Shown: positions 27,122-37,614, counted from the first letter of the stretch. The stretch is DNA of 64,000 bases from an uncultured Eubacteriales bacterium (GCA_902795275.1 CADBKQ010000007.1:1-64000); one strand, 5' to 3'. The notes: generated by a model not told the origin, from the letters alone. A program made the numbers and translations.

Positions 27122-28732
27122 TTACTTCACGGATTCGTACCAGGCGTTCACTTCGTCGGTGATTTCGGTGCCGCCCAGCTTGAAGAAGTCTTCCACATAC
27201 TTGTCAAAGGCGCTGATGTCCTCGCCCATGATGATGCTGGTGAACACTTCGGCTTCCATGGCTTCCAGGGTGGACATGTACTTGTTCATGGCGTCGGTGG
27301 GCGTGCCGTAGAACTTGTTGGTGATATAGTTGCCGCTGTTCACGTACTGCTCGATCACTGCGAAGCTGCTGTTCTCGCCGAAGATGCGGTCCTGGGTCCA
27401 GCCGTCAGGGTTCTTGTCGTTGCGCCAGGTCAGGATGCGGTCATAGTAGCCGCGCTCTTCGGTGTTCAGGATGGAGGGATCGCCGGTTTCAAAGGCGGTG
27501 CGGATCTTCTTGAAGGCGTTCAGGTTCTTGCCGGGGTTCTCGTCGCCGATCACGTTGTACTGCCAGATGGCGATACCGGTGGGAGAAATGGACAGGGAGT
27601 TGTCCTGCTGCTCGCCGTAAGCGCTCTGGTGGCTCCAGTTGAGCAGCTTGATCAGGGCTTCGGGATGCTCGCTCTTGGCGCTCATGGCGTAGTAGCGCGT
27701 CACGGGCATCTTGGTGATGGGCAGGGCAGGCTGATCGTCGCTGGACAGCACGGGATAGGCCTTCCAGTCCGCGTTGGGATCGTTGACCACGCTGGCGTCC
27801 AGGAACGCGCCGGCGGAGCTCATGGTGCCGAAGACCACGCCCACCTTGCCGGCGGACACGGTTTCCTTCACCTTGGCCTTATCCTTCACGCCGAATTCGG
27901 GGTCGATCAGGCCGTCCTTGTACCACTCCTGCAATTTCAGCAACGCGCCGCGCATTTCAGGCTGCACGGAGCCGTAGGCCAGCTTGCCGTCCTTTTCGAT
28001 CCAGCTCATGGGATAAGCGTGATAGCCGTAGAACAGGCCCACGGCGGTGGCATGGGCGTGCTTGTAGAAGTCCTTCTGCAGGGCCACGCCGTAGGTGTCG
28101 TTGACGCCGTTGCCATCGGGGTCCTGGGTGGCGAAGGCGCGGATGATGGTTTCCAGCTCCGCCAGGTTGGTGGGTTCGCTCAGGCCCAGCTTGTTCAGCC
28201 AGTCGGTGCGGATGAACAGCACGCCCAGGGAGTCGAAGGAGGAAGCGGTGTGGGGAATGGCGTACAGCTTGCCGTCCACCTTGGCGGTATCGAACTGCTT
28301 CATGTCCGCCATCAGGGTGTCCTTGGCGTACTGGTTGGCATATTTGTCAAACAGCTCGGTCAGGTCGTACAGGTCGCCTTCCTGGGCCAGTTCTTTCAGC
28401 TGGGAGGCTTTCAGCCACATCAGGTCGGGCAGGTCGCCGGAGGCGATGGACACGTTCATTTTTTGGTCGAACTGCTCCTCGGCCACCACCCAGTCGTAGG
28501 TCAGGTTGATGCCCAGGTCGCTCAGGTACCGGTCGATGTAAACGTTCTTTTCAATGGTGTCGCCGTTTTCAAACTGAATGGCGGAGGAGAGGAAACGCCA
28601 GGCCGTCAGGTTGATCGGGGGATCATAGGGCTTATCCATGTCCTCCTGGGTGATGTCGGCCAGCGCGCCGCATGCGCTCATCAGCAGGCACAGGGACAGC
28701 AGCAGGGCCAGTCCTTTCATCATACGCTTCAT
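27122..28732 (-). CDS. Extracellular sugar-binding protein of ABC importer
   Basis: A 536-aa solute-binding protein that captures an oligosaccharide outside the cell for the two permeases downstream. It starts with a hydrophobic signal (MKRMMKGLALLLSLCLLMSAC). A lipobox-like MSAC could anchor it, although GALA just after would also suit signal peptidase I. The body is typical of the long LplA/YtcQ group: VWLKASQ-like LMWLKASQLKELAQ, FIRTDWLNKLG, and DPDGNGVNDTYG, a calcium-type loop. The ATG at 28732 follows AGAGGTGG and is preferred over the longer frame to 29116, which crosses the divergent promoter region. Expression is probably set by the divergent two-component system. Confidence 0.88.
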   Translation of the reverse strand: MKRMMKGLALLLSLCLLMSACGALADITQEDMDKPYDPPINLTAWRFLSSAIQFENGDTIEKNVYIDRYLSDLGINLTYDWVVAEEQFDQKMNVSIASGDLPDLMWLKASQLKELAQEGDLYDLTELFDKYANQYAKDTLMADMKQFDTAKVDGKLYAIPHTASSFDSLGVLFIRTDWLNKLGLSEPTNLAELETIIRAFATQDPDGNGVNDTYGVALQKDFYKHAHATAVGLFYGYHAYPMSWIEKDGKLAYGSVQPEMRGALLKLQEWYKDGLIDPEFGVKDKAKVKETVSAGKVGVVFGTMSSAGAFLDASVVNDPNADWKAYPVLSSDDQPALPITKMPVTRYYAMSAKSEHPEALIKLLNWSHQSAYGEQQDNSLSISPTGIAIWQYNVIGDENPGKNLNAFKKIRTAFETGDPSILNTEERGYYDRILTWRNDKNPDGWTQDRIFGENSSFAVIEQYVNSGNYITNKFYGTPTDAMNKYMSTLEAMEAEVFTSIIMGEDISAFDKYVEDFFKLGGTEITDEVNAWYESVK

Positions 28733-28928
28733 TACAGAGCCACCTCTTTCATCGAATTTGGGAATCGCGTTCCCGATAATGTTATTATAGGCCAATATTA
28801 TATATTTTTGTACATTCATTTCTTTACATCCCATTCCCATTTTTACCTCCTGATTTGCGCAGTTGGCAAACGGCGCGTTTTTCGGTATAATAAAGCAAAT
28901 GAAAGTTCCGGAACAGGAGGACAGGCGC

Positions 28929-30716
28929 ATGGCGACGCAGGAAAAGACCCGGCGGCTGAGAAGGCAGCTGCACAGCATTCCCGGGCGGACCGTGGCGTTT
29001 TTGATTCCCATGCTGGCGCTGCTGCTGGCGGCGGTGGCCTGGGTCAACCATGCCAGCCAGGAAGCGCTGCGGGATAAAATTGTCGCCTCCAGCGAGGCGC
29101 AGGTTTCCGCCGCCATCGGCCAGCTGACCTATTCCCTGGACAGAACCATGGCCATCCAGCGGGATCTGATCTATGACAGCGATGTGAACCGGCTGGGCGT
29201 GACGCCGGGATACTTTACCCAGCCCCAGAAGATTCAGGCCATGCTGCGGGTGATCTGGAGCATGTCCCTGCTGGCGGAGTCGTCGCCCTTTATCCAGGAA
29301 GCCGCATTCCTCGCCCCGTCCATCGGGCGGGTGATCACCAACGTAGAGGTCAATTCCCTTTCCGAGGCGGAGTTTCAGCGCACCAACGAGCAGTATCTGT
29401 CCCAGGGGAAGACGTTCACCGAGATGGACGGGAAGCTGTATCTCCTGATGCCTTACCCTTCTTACCGGTATTACCTGGACAAAAACGGCGCTTCCTATTT
29501 TATCCGCGCCCAGGTAGATCAGCAGGCGCTGACGGATTTCCTGGCCTCCCACATCGTGTCCTCGGATGAAGCGCTCCTCCTGTTCCGCGACGGAGGAGAA
29601 CTTGTGGCCAGCGTCAATCCGGAAGCCGCGGCTTATGACCTGAACGCCCTGTTCCAGCAGGCGCGCCAGTCCTCCGCTTTCGATTATACCGACGCGCGCC
29701 GCGGGCAGTATCTGGTGTCCGCGGTTCAGGGCGGCTCCGGCGAGCATCCGCTCACGCTGGTAAAGCTCCAGCCCTATCAGCGGGCGTTCTCCGTGCTGAA
29801 CAGCCAGAAGCATTTTTTCGTGGCCCTGTTCATCCTGGTGATCGTGATCAATCTGCTGTACATGCTGCATTTGTGGCACGTGATTTACAAGCCCCTGAAC
29901 AAGCTGTCCAAAGCCTTTGAGCAGGTGGAGCGGGGCGACTTTTCCATCCGCATCCACCACAGCCGGGACGATGACTTTGCCGAGATTTACCATAGCTTCA
30001 ACCACATGAGCGAACGGCTGGGAGACTTGATCGAGCAGGTGTATATGCAGACCATCCGCACCCAGCGGGCGGAGCTCAAACAATTGCAGTCCCAAATCAA
30101 CCCGCATTTCCTGTACAACAACCTGTTCATGATCCGTTCCCTGGCCCAGCTGGGCGATACGGACATGATCGAAACCCTGGCCGCTGACCTGGGCGAATAC
30201 TTCCGCTATATCAACCGCACGGGAAGCCAGGAAGTGCCGCTGTCCATGGAAGCCGACCACGCCCGGAATTACGCGAAGCTGCAGGACATGCGGTTTTCCT
30301 CCCGGATTCACCTGGCTTTTGACCCGCTGCCGGAGGAGATGAAGGATGTGATCGTGCCCCGGCTGGTCTTGCAGCCCTTGATCGAAAACGCCTACCAGCA
30401 CGGCCTGAAAGACACGATGAACGGCGGCGAGCTGCACGTCGGCTTTCAGGCGGAAGGGTGGGGCGCGGTGATCGTGGTGGAGGACAACGGGCCGGGCGTC
30501 ACCGAAGCGCTGATCCGGGAACTGACCGCAAGCCTCTCCAATCCCGACGTGGTGGAAACCACCGGCATGATCAATATTCACAGGCGGCTCCTGCTTCGGT
30601 TCGGAGCGCCTTACGGCCTTGCGTTTTCCGTAAGTCCTCTGGGCGGCTTGCGGGTGGAAATGCGCCTTCCCATGGACGGAGGTGAAATGCGCGATGCGCA
30701 GAGTGCTGATCGTTGA
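28929..30716 (+). CDS. Sensor histidine kinase (YesM-like)
   Basis: A 595-aa membrane kinase of the LytS/YesM type. One helix at about 22-39, an extracellular sensor of about 250 residues, a second helix near 295-315, a HAMP region, then the phosphoacceptor block QSQINPHFLYNNLF with H393, and a C-terminal ATPase domain (LVLQPLIENAYQHG, DNGPGV). AGGAGG precedes the ATG at 28929. Its stop overlaps the response-regulator start by 23 bp. It is divergent from the binding-protein operon and probably senses the same glycan or the loaded binding protein. Confidence 0.92.
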   Translation: MATQEKTRRLRRQLHSIPGRTVAFLIPMLALLLAAVAWVNHASQEALRDKIVASSEAQVSAAIGQLTYSLDRTMAIQRDLIYDSDVNRLGVTPGYFTQPQKIQAMLRVIWSMSLLAESSPFIQEAAFLAPSIGRVITNVEVNSLSEAEFQRTNEQYLSQGKTFTEMDGKLYLLMPYPSYRYYLDKNGASYFIRAQVDQQALTDFLASHIVSSDEALLLFRDGGELVASVNPEAAAYDLNALFQQARQSSAFDYTDARRGQYLVSAVQGGSGEHPLTLVKLQPYQRAFSVLNSQKHFFVALFILVIVINLLYMLHLWHVIYKPLNKLSKAFEQVERGDFSIRIHHSRDDDFAEIYHSFNHMSERLGDLIEQVYMQTIRTQRAELKQLQSQINPHFLYNNLFMIRSLAQLGDTDMIETLAADLGEYFRYINRTGSQEVPLSMEADHARNYAKLQDMRFSSRIHLAFDPLPEEMKDVIVPRLVLQPLIENAYQHGLKDTMNGGELHVGFQAEGWGAVIVVEDNGPGVTEALIRELTASLSNPDVVETTGMINIHRRLLLRFGAPYGLAFSVSPLGGLRVEMRLPMDGGEMRDAQSADR

Positions 30717-32313
30717 CGACGAGCCCATTATTGTGCGGGGCATTGTTTCCGTGCTGGAGGATAGCGGGCTTGACATCGACCTGTACAAAGCCTACAGCGG
30801 CGAGGAAGCGCTTCGCATTCTGGCTGAAACCCGCATGGACATTGTTGTGTCCGACGTGAAAATGCCGGGCATGGACGGGCTGCAGCTGCTGGAGCACATC
30901 AACCGGGAATGGCCGGAATGCCGGGTGATTTTCCTGTCGGGCCACAGCGAATTTGACAGCATTTACCGGGCGGTGCAGGGCGACGCGGTGACCTTCCTGC
31001 TGAAAACGGAAGGGTTCGGCAAAATCGTTTCCACCCTGCGTGGAACCATTGAAGCGCTGGATCAGGCCCAGAAAAACCTGGAAACCAAGCACCAGCTGCT
31101 GGCCCAGCAGGCCGTCACCCGCCGGCTGTTTCAGCGGGACGCCCTGTCCGCGCTCATCCAGGGAAGCAGCCGGAAGGTGTCCGCTGACGGCCTGGAAATC
31201 AGCCTGCAAAAGCCTGTTCTGCCCCTGTACGCCTACATTGAAAGTGGAACGGCGGATCTGCCGCTGGAGGAGTATCACGGAAAGCTGCTGGCCGCCGACC
31301 GGGCCCTGCGGCTGCACCTGGCCCCTTACCCCATCCAGATCGCTTTCTGGAACCACGAGGACGATTTGCTCTGGCTTTTGCAGCCGGACGAATCCCTGCC
31401 CATGACGCGGTGCATGCCCTATGTGCGGGAAAACCTGGACTTGATTCAGGCGGACATTCACGCGGAAACGAACCTGACCCTGGCCTTTGCCCTGCATCCC
31501 ACCGCCGTGCCCGCAAATCAGCTGTCCGACGCTTACCTGGCCCTGCGCCGCCGCATCTGCCGGGGCGTGGGCCTGCCGGGGATGATCGCCCTCCAGCCCT
31601 CCCATTCCCGGGATGCGGCCCCGCCCTTGCCGGATTCCCTGCTGACCCGGCTACAGGAAGCCCTGGATCATATGAACCGCAAGGAATTCATGAGCGCCTT
31701 TTCCGAAGCCATGGACAGCCTGCGGAAGCGCACCCGCATGGACGACCCCTTCGCCCTGGAAATCTATCTGACCATGAGCCGCCTGTTCCTCTCCCACATC
31801 AACCGCCGCAAGCTGCACGACAGCGTTCAGTTTCCCGGCGGGCTGCTGGGCTTCACCTCCGCCGCTGGCTTCACCTCTTGGAACCAGTCGGCAGACGCCT
31901 TTACGGAACTGGCCCAGGCCATCTTCCGCTGCGGCGACGCCGACCAGGGGAACCGCAGCCAGGCCATCGTGACCCGCATCAAGGATTATATCGCCTGCCA
32001 TCTGAACCGGCCGGACGATCTGAGCCTGACCAGCATCGCGGCGAACGCATACTTCAACCCCGCCTATCTGTCCCGCCTGTTCCACCAGGTCACGGGCGAA
32101 ACGCTGTCCGAGTATATCAGCGCCGAACGCATCCGGAAAGCGAACGAGCTGCTGCAAAACAGCGGAACCCGCATCGGCGACATCAGCGAGGCGGTGGGCT
32201 TTTCTTCCCCCGCCAATTTCACCCGCTTTTACCGGAAAATGACGGGCTCCACGCCCCAGGAATACCGGGACCGCCTCGCCCACAGCACGTTTCAATCGAA
32301 TCCGACCGCGTGA
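30694..32313 (+). CDS. Response regulator with AraC output domain (YesN-like)
   Basis: A 539-aa partner of the upstream kinase. The receiver domain (1-120) has VDDEP, phosphoacceptor D54 in VVSDVKMPGMDG, and K104. A long middle region of unknown fold is followed by two AraC helix-turn-helix motifs (about 430-530; SLTSIAANAYFNPAYLSRLF and IGDISEAVGFSSPANFTRFY). The ATG at 30694 with GGAGG 11 nt upstream is preferred; a GTG at 30682 gives four more residues. Likely target is the divergent importer operon and perhaps the GH43-like gene 16 bp downstream. Confidence 0.92.
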   Translation: MRRVLIVDDEPIIVRGIVSVLEDSGLDIDLYKAYSGEEALRILAETRMDIVVSDVKMPGMDGLQLLEHINREWPECRVIFLSGHSEFDSIYRAVQGDAVTFLLKTEGFGKIVSTLRGTIEALDQAQKNLETKHQLLAQQAVTRRLFQRDALSALIQGSSRKVSADGLEISLQKPVLPLYAYIESGTADLPLEEYHGKLLAADRALRLHLAPYPIQIAFWNHEDDLLWLLQPDESLPMTRCMPYVRENLDLIQADIHAETNLTLAFALHPTAVPANQLSDAYLALRRRICRGVGLPGMIALQPSHSRDAAPPLPDSLLTRLQEALDHMNRKEFMSAFSEAMDSLRKRTRMDDPFALEIYLTMSRLFLSHINRRKLHDSVQFPGGLLGFTSAAGFTSWNQSADAFTELAQAIFRCGDADQGNRSQAIVTRIKDYIACHLNRPDDLSLTSIAANAYFNPAYLSRLFHQVTGETLSEYISAERIRKANELLQNSGTRIGDISEAVGFSSPANFTRFYRKMTGSTPQEYRDRLAHSTFQSNPTA

Positions 32314-32329
32314 AAGGAGATCATGAACC

Positions 32330-33184
32330 ATGCCTGCCACCCATGAAATCAACATTCGCGACCCCTTCGTACTGCTGGACGGTGGAACTTACTATTTGTA
32401 CGGCACGCGCGGCGCAACCTGCTGGGGAAAAGCGACGGGGTTTGACGTGTACACCGGCAGAGATTTATCCCAATGGGACGGGCCTTTCCCCTGCTTTGAA
32501 AACGACGGCTCCTTCTGGGCGGATCGGAACTACTGGGCGCCGGAGGTACACATCCGGGAAGGCAAATACTATATGTTTGCCAGCTTCAAAAGCGAAACCC
32601 GCCGCCGGGGAACGGCCATCCTGCGCGCCGATTCGCCTCTCGGCCCCTTCCTTCCCTGGTCCGACGGCCCTGTGACGCCCGCGGAATGGGAATGCCTGGA
32701 CGGAACGTATTACGCCGATGAGGAGGGAAAACCCTGGATGGCGTTCTGCCATGAATGGCTTCAGGCGGGCGACGGGGAAATCTGGGCCATGCGGCTCAGC
32801 GAAGATTTACGGATAGCGGCGGGCGAACCCCGACTTCTGTTCCGGGCCTCCGAAGCGGAGTGGGCTGTCGAAATGCGCCATTCCTCCGGCAAAACGGGGT
32901 TCGTGACGGACGGGCCGTTCTTCTGGCGGACGGACGACGGGAAGCTGCTGTGCCTGTGGTCCTCCTTCTCGGCGGAGGGCTACACCCAGGCCGTCGCGGT
33001 CTCGGATACCGGAAGGATCGACAGCCATTTCTCACAGCGAAAGCCGCTGTTCATGAAAAACGGCGGGCATGGCATGCTGTTCAAAACAAAGGAAAACCAG
33101 ACCATGCTTGCCCTCCACCAGCCCAACGAACACTTAAAGGAGCATCCGGTATTTCTTCCTCTGCCGCTTCCCCTTCATCTGTAA
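32330..33184 (+). CDS. GH43-like glycosidase
   Basis: A 284-aa five-bladed propeller protein of the GH43 type (arabinofuranosidase or xylosidase clan), without signal peptide. INIRDPFVLLDGGTYYLYGT carries the expected general-base Asp, and LDGTYYADEEGKPWMAF the second Asp. Where GH43 enzymes usually have a Glu general acid in an EGP motif, this protein reads VTDGPFFWR; I believe that form recurs in one GH43 group. The tail GGHGMLFKTKENQTMLALHQPN is characteristic of that group. AAAGGAG precedes the start. Cotranscription with the two-component genes is likely. Linkage specificity is unknown. Confidence 0.78.
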   Translation: MPATHEINIRDPFVLLDGGTYYLYGTRGATCWGKATGFDVYTGRDLSQWDGPFPCFENDGSFWADRNYWAPEVHIREGKYYMFASFKSETRRRGTAILRADSPLGPFLPWSDGPVTPAEWECLDGTYYADEEGKPWMAFCHEWLQAGDGEIWAMRLSEDLRIAAGEPRLLFRASEAEWAVEMRHSSGKTGFVTDGPFFWRTDDGKLLCLWSSFSAEGYTQAVAVSDTGRIDSHFSQRKPLFMKNGGHGMLFKTKENQTMLALHQPNEHLKEHPVFLPLPLPLHL

Positions 33185-33231
33185 ATGCCCGCCTTTTTTT
33201 GCATTTTCTGTATTTGGGCTGAAATCTTCCA

Positions 33232-33260
33232 TTGCCGACAGACATGTTTTCCTGTATAAT
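33232..33260 (+). promoter_or_regulatory. Promoter of the large PAS/GGDEF/EAL gene
   Basis: TTGCCG (33232-33237), 17-bp spacer, TATAAT (33255-33260). It excludes a start codon at the beginning of the longer open frame. Confidence 0.72.
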
Positions 33261-33333
33261 AAGAATGGAAAAGCCTATTGCTTGGAAATACGAGCGCTTT
33301 TTTGCCATTCATTTGATACAGATAAGGATGAAC

Positions 33334-36300
33334 ATGATGGAACGATACCAATTGAGCATCGAATCCCATACGCTTCTGGAAAGCCTCAGCCAGCCGTTTG
33401 CCCTCTGCCGGCTGACCGAAGGGCGATTTGTTCCTATCGTCCTTTCGGACGGTTTTTGCAGGCTGTTCGGTTATGCTGACCGCGCCCGGGCGTATGACGA
33501 CCTGGCTGCTGATCTGCTGAAAAACGTCCATCCCGACGACGCGGCCCGTGTCGGCAGCGCCGCGGCTCGTTTTGCCGAAGCGGGCGGAACGTTGGAAACG
33601 GTCTGCCGGGCGCGGAAAAAGGATGGGTATTTTACCGTCCGCGTCACGGGAGAGCCTGTGCTTTCGGGTGACGGGGTTCGGCTTGCGCAGTTCTGGTTCA
33701 GCGCTGAAGAAGCCATCGCGCCGGAGGAGCAAAGCGCAGGGATCGTCTATTCCCACATCGCCCATGCGCTGGCCCGGGGATACATGGATTTGTACTATGT
33801 CAATCTGGATACTGATGAATTCATCGAATACCATACCGACGACGAACTGGGCGTGCTCACGGAAGCCCGGCGGGGGGCCGATTTCTTTGAGGGCTGCGAA
33901 CGGGACGCGAAGCTGTATGTGCATCCGGAAGACCAGGCGGCCTTTGTGCGGGCCATGGATCGGGATTTCCTGGAAACCGAGCTGGAAGAAAACAGCGTGT
34001 TTGAAATGACCTACCGCAGAATCAAAGCAGGAAAGCCCTACTATGCGCGGATGCGGGTTTCCCGGATGATGGACGACAGGCGCTTTCTTGTGATCGCGGT
34101 ATCGGATATTGACGAGCTGATGCGGCAGCGCCAGGCCCAGGAGCGGATACAGGAGGAGCGCATCATCTATGCCCGCCTCCACGCGCTCACCGGCAATTTT
34201 ATCGTCGTCTACGTGGTGGACCCGGCGACGAACCGCTACCGCGAGTTCAGCGCCACCGACAACTATGTGGAGAGCTTCGCACAGGCGAAGGACGGGGAGG
34301 ATTTCTTCGGCAAGGTTCGGAACGTGGCCCGCACCTATAACCATCCGGAAGATTTGAAGCGTTTCCTCGCGGCTTTCACCAAAGAAAACCTGATGGCGGA
34401 AATTGAACGCAGCGGCATCTTTACCATGGATTACCGCCTGATGATGGACGGCAAGCCGCTTTATGTTCAGATGAAGGCCGCCATGGTGGAGGAAAAGGAA
34501 GGCCCCCGCCTGATCGTGGGCCTCAACGACGTGGACGCGCAGTACCGGCAGAAGGAACAGAACCGGGAAATCGCCCGGCAGAAGGAAATCTACGACCAGA
34601 TTACCGCGAGCCTTGCCGAACAGTATGATACCCTGTATTGCATCGATATCGCCACCAGCACCTATCTTGAAATCTCCTCCACCGATGCGTATAAGCGGCT
34701 GAATGTGCCGGCAACCGGGAATGACTTCTTCGCCGAAAGCAGAAGAAGCATCCGCAAATATGTCCACCCCGAAGACCAGGAGAAAGCGCTCAGCCTGCAT
34801 TATAAAGACGTGATGCTGGACAACCTGAAACACAGGAGCTCTTTTTCCATGGCCTGGCGGCTGGTGGTCGACGGAAAGGTCAGGCACATCCGGCATACAG
34901 AGATCATGTCCAGGGACGAAAAGCATATCATCGTCTGCATCAAGAATATCGACGCGGAGGTGCAGGCGGAACTGGCCCTGAAAGCCGACCAGAAAAAGAG
35001 CGTCACCTATACGCAGATCGCCGAGCGGCTGGCGGCGCACTATGACCTGATTTACTATATCGACTGCGAAACCTCGCATTACGCGGAATTGTCCACCAAG
35101 AAAAGATCCGGCGAACTGAAGGTTCAGGAAGAGGGAAAGGATTTCTTTGCGACTGCCCGGAAGAACATCGACCGGCTGATTTATTCCGAGGACCGGGAAA
35201 GAATCCGGCTCTTCCTGGACCGGGACCATCTCATCTCCCAGCTGGACAGCAGGCGGCAGCTGACCGAGGATTACCGCATGGTCATAGACGCCGAAACAAC
35301 GCAGTACACCCGCATGTCGGTCACCTATTCCTCCGATCATCATCACTTTATCATCTGCGTTGAAAACCGGGAAGAGGACGTCCGGAAGGAACAGGAGCAT
35401 TTAGCGGCGCTTTCCATGGCGAACGAAATGGCCCGGCGGGACGAACTGACGCACACGAAGAACAAGACGGCTTATCACGAAATGGAGAAGGAGCTGCAGC
35501 GGCTCATCGAAGAAGGAACCGAGCCCTTCGGCATTGTGGTGTGCGATATCAACGGCCTGAAAGCGGTCAACGATACGGAGGGCCACAAGGCCGGGGACGA
35601 ATACATCAAAACCTGCTGCCTGCTGATCTGCCATGTTTTCCACCACAGCCCCGTCTTCCGTATCGGCGGAGACGAATTCGCCGTGGTGCTCCGGGGCCAG
35701 GATTTTACGAACCGGGAAATGCTGGTTTCCGGCCTGAGAAGGCAGGTGGAAGAAAACATCCGCCTGGGCGAAGGGCCCGTGGTGGCTTCCGGCCTGGCGG
35801 AATGCCAACCGGTAAAGGATCATACGGTTGAGGATATATTCAACCGCGCCGACAGCCAGATGTACGCGGACAAGACCCGTCTGAAAGAACAGAAGCTGAT
35901 TCAGGAAAGCCACTCCCTCAAGGAAAAAGCGAATATCAAAATCATCCCCGAGGACAGGCGCGTCATGCTGGACAGGCTGTTCAAGTCCTTCGAGCTGGTT
36001 TCGGAAGGAACCTACGTCTACCTCTGCGATATGAAATACGACTTTTCCCGTTGGTCCAAAAACGCGGTGGACGCCTACGGCCTGCCCTCCGAGTATATGT
36101 ACGGCGCGGGAGACATCTGGGAAAATCAGATTCATCCGGACGACCGGGCATCCTATCGCAAGGGCATCGACGAGATTTTCGCCGGGAACGCCGCAGGGCA
36201 TGACATGCAGTACCGGGCCAGGCGCGTCACAGGGGAGTATGACGCCTGCACCTGCCGCGGCGTTGTGATCCGCGATCCTTCCGGCGAACCGGATTACTTT

Positions 36301-37614
36301 GTCGGCAACATTCGCAATCACGGCATCCAGAGTCATACGGATACGCTGACGGGCCTGAAGAACCAGTATGCCTTCTTTGAGGATTTAGACAGCTGCATCA
36401 ACCGGAAAGCGAGGATCAGCGTGGCGCTGTTCAGCATCAGCCGGTTCTCCGAAATCAACGAAATGTACGGCTACCATTTCGGAAACCGCACGCTGCAGCT
36501 TTACGCCAGAAGCATCTTGGAAACGGTCGGCAACGCGGGCCATACCTACAGGATTGACGGAACGAAGTTCGCGGTGATCAGTAACACGCTCTCCATCGGG
36601 GACCTGCGGGAGCTTTATCACTGTTTCCGCACGTTCCTGCATGAAGATTTCCAGGTGGATGGCACGAAGGTTCTGCTCGACCTGAACTGCGGCGCGCTGA
36701 GGGTGGAGAGCTTTGACGTCGATTCCCAGACGGTTTACGCCTGCCTGAACTTCGCCTATGAGGACTCCAAGGCGCTGCGGAAGGGCGATATGGTTGAGTT
36801 CCGCAATGCCCTGAACGAGCAGAACCATCAGCGGCTGGAAAAGCTGCACGCCATCCGGGCCTCCATCATGCATGGCTACGAAGGCTTCTATCTGCTTTTC
36901 CAGCCCATCGTAGACGCCAAAACGGAACGGCTGGTTGGATCGGAAGCCCTGCTGCGCTGGAAGGATGACCGGTTCGGCACGGTTCCCCCGGATCAGTTTA
37001 TCCCGATTCTGGAATCCGACCCCCTGTTCCCCGAGCTGGGCGCGTGGATTCTGCGGGAATCCATTCTTGCGGCAAAGCAGATTCTGAATCAGCATCCCGA
37101 ATTCATCATCAATGTCAACCTGTCCTATTCGCAGCTGGAGAAGCCGGATTTTGCGGATATGGTGCTGGACATTCTGAACGACCTCGGGTACCCGCCGGAG
37201 CATCTCTGCCTGGAGGTGACGGAGCGGTGCAGGCTGCTGGATCTGGACCTGCTGAAAAACGTGGTGGTCCGCCTGAAAGCCAGCGGCATTCTGATTGCGC
37301 TGGACGATTTCGGAACCGGCTTCTCCTCCGTGGGCATCCTCAAGGAAATCCCGGTTGACATCATCAAGATTGACCGCAGCTTTGTGCAGATGATCGAAAA
37401 GAACGACATCGAAAAAAAAATCGTGCGGAAGATTGCCGATCTTGCCTCTCTTTTCCGCGCCAAGGTCTGCGTCGAAGGCATCGAAACGGGCGGCATGCGG
37501 GATATTCTCAAGAACTATCATGTAGAGAGCTTCCAGGGATATTATTACGCGAAGCCCCTTGCGCTGGATCAGCTGCTGGAATGGAAAAAGGACGATCAGG
37601 CAGAAACGGAATAA
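33334..37614 (+). CDS. Multi-PAS GGDEF and EAL cyclic-di-GMP protein
   Basis: A 1426-aa soluble regulator. Order: N-terminal PAS (1-125), four consecutive PAS-like modules of about 135 residues (about 140-690; each has a Y-x-D-x-x-T-x-x-Y core and a DFF-x-x-x-R segment), an intact GGDEF domain (FRIGGDEFAVV, about 778), a PAS, a second GGDEF fold with signature replaced by YRIDGTKFAVI, and a complete EAL domain (SEALLRW at about 1204, EVTERC, DDFGTGFSSV, VEGIET). Both cyclase and phosphodiesterase activities are possible. The first 125 residues match the start of the EAL protein at 16666-19635. ATG at 33334 follows AAGG and the promoter. The unusual number of sensory modules suggests several inputs. 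Confidence 0.9.
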   Translation: MMERYQLSIESHTLLESLSQPFALCRLTEGRFVPIVLSDGFCRLFGYADRARAYDDLAADLLKNVHPDDAARVGSAAARFAEAGGTLETVCRARKKDGYFTVRVTGEPVLSGDGVRLAQFWFSAEEAIAPEEQSAGIVYSHIAHALARGYMDLYYVNLDTDEFIEYHTDDELGVLTEARRGADFFEGCERDAKLYVHPEDQAAFVRAMDRDFLETELEENSVFEMTYRRIKAGKPYYARMRVSRMMDDRRFLVIAVSDIDELMRQRQAQERIQEERIIYARLHALTGNFIVVYVVDPATNRYREFSATDNYVESFAQAKDGEDFFGKVRNVARTYNHPEDLKRFLAAFTKENLMAEIERSGIFTMDYRLMMDGKPLYVQMKAAMVEEKEGPRLIVGLNDVDAQYRQKEQNREIARQKEIYDQITASLAEQYDTLYCIDIATSTYLEISSTDAYKRLNVPATGNDFFAESRRSIRKYVHPEDQEKALSLHYKDVMLDNLKHRSSFSMAWRLVVDGKVRHIRHTEIMSRDEKHIIVCIKNIDAEVQAELALKADQKKSVTYTQIAERLAAHYDLIYYIDCETSHYAELSTKKRSGELKVQEEGKDFFATARKNIDRLIYSEDRERIRLFLDRDHLISQLDSRRQLTEDYRMVIDAETTQYTRMSVTYSSDHHHFIICVENREEDVRKEQEHLAALSMANEMARRDELTHTKNKTAYHEMEKELQRLIEEGTEPFGIVVCDINGLKAVNDTEGHKAGDEYIKTCCLLICHVFHHSPVFRIGGDEFAVVLRGQDFTNREMLVSGLRRQVEENIRLGEGPVVASGLAECQPVKDHTVEDIFNRADSQMYADKTRLKEQKLIQESHSLKEKANIKIIPEDRRVMLDRLFKSFELVSEGTYVYLCDMKYDFSRWSKNAVDAYGLPSEYMYGAGDIWENQIHPDDRASYRKGIDEIFAGNAAGHDMQYRARRVTGEYDACTCRGVVIRDPSGEPDYFVGNIRNHGIQSHTDTLTGLKNQYAFFEDLDSCINRKARISVALFSISRFSEINEMYGYHFGNRTLQLYARSILETVGNAGHTYRIDGTKFAVISNTLSIGDLRELYHCFRTFLHEDFQVDGTKVLLDLNCGALRVESFDVDSQTVYACLNFAYEDSKALRKGDMVEFRNALNEQNHQRLEKLHAIRASIMHGYEGFYLLFQPIVDAKTERLVGSEALLRWKDDRFGTVPPDQFIPILESDPLFPELGAWILRESILAAKQILNQHPEFIINVNLSYSQLEKPDFADMVLDILNDLGYPPEHLCLEVTERCRLLDLDLLKNVVVRLKASGILIALDDFGTGFSSVGILKEIPVDIIKIDRSFVQMIEKNDIEKKIVRKIADLASLFRAKVCVEGIETGGMRDILKNYHVESFQGYYYAKPLALDQLLEWKKDDQAETE

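Noticed and set aside
28733..29116. Longer N-terminus for the binding protein
   Set aside because: It runs across the divergent promoter region into the kinase gene; the signal peptide begins at the ATG at 28732.
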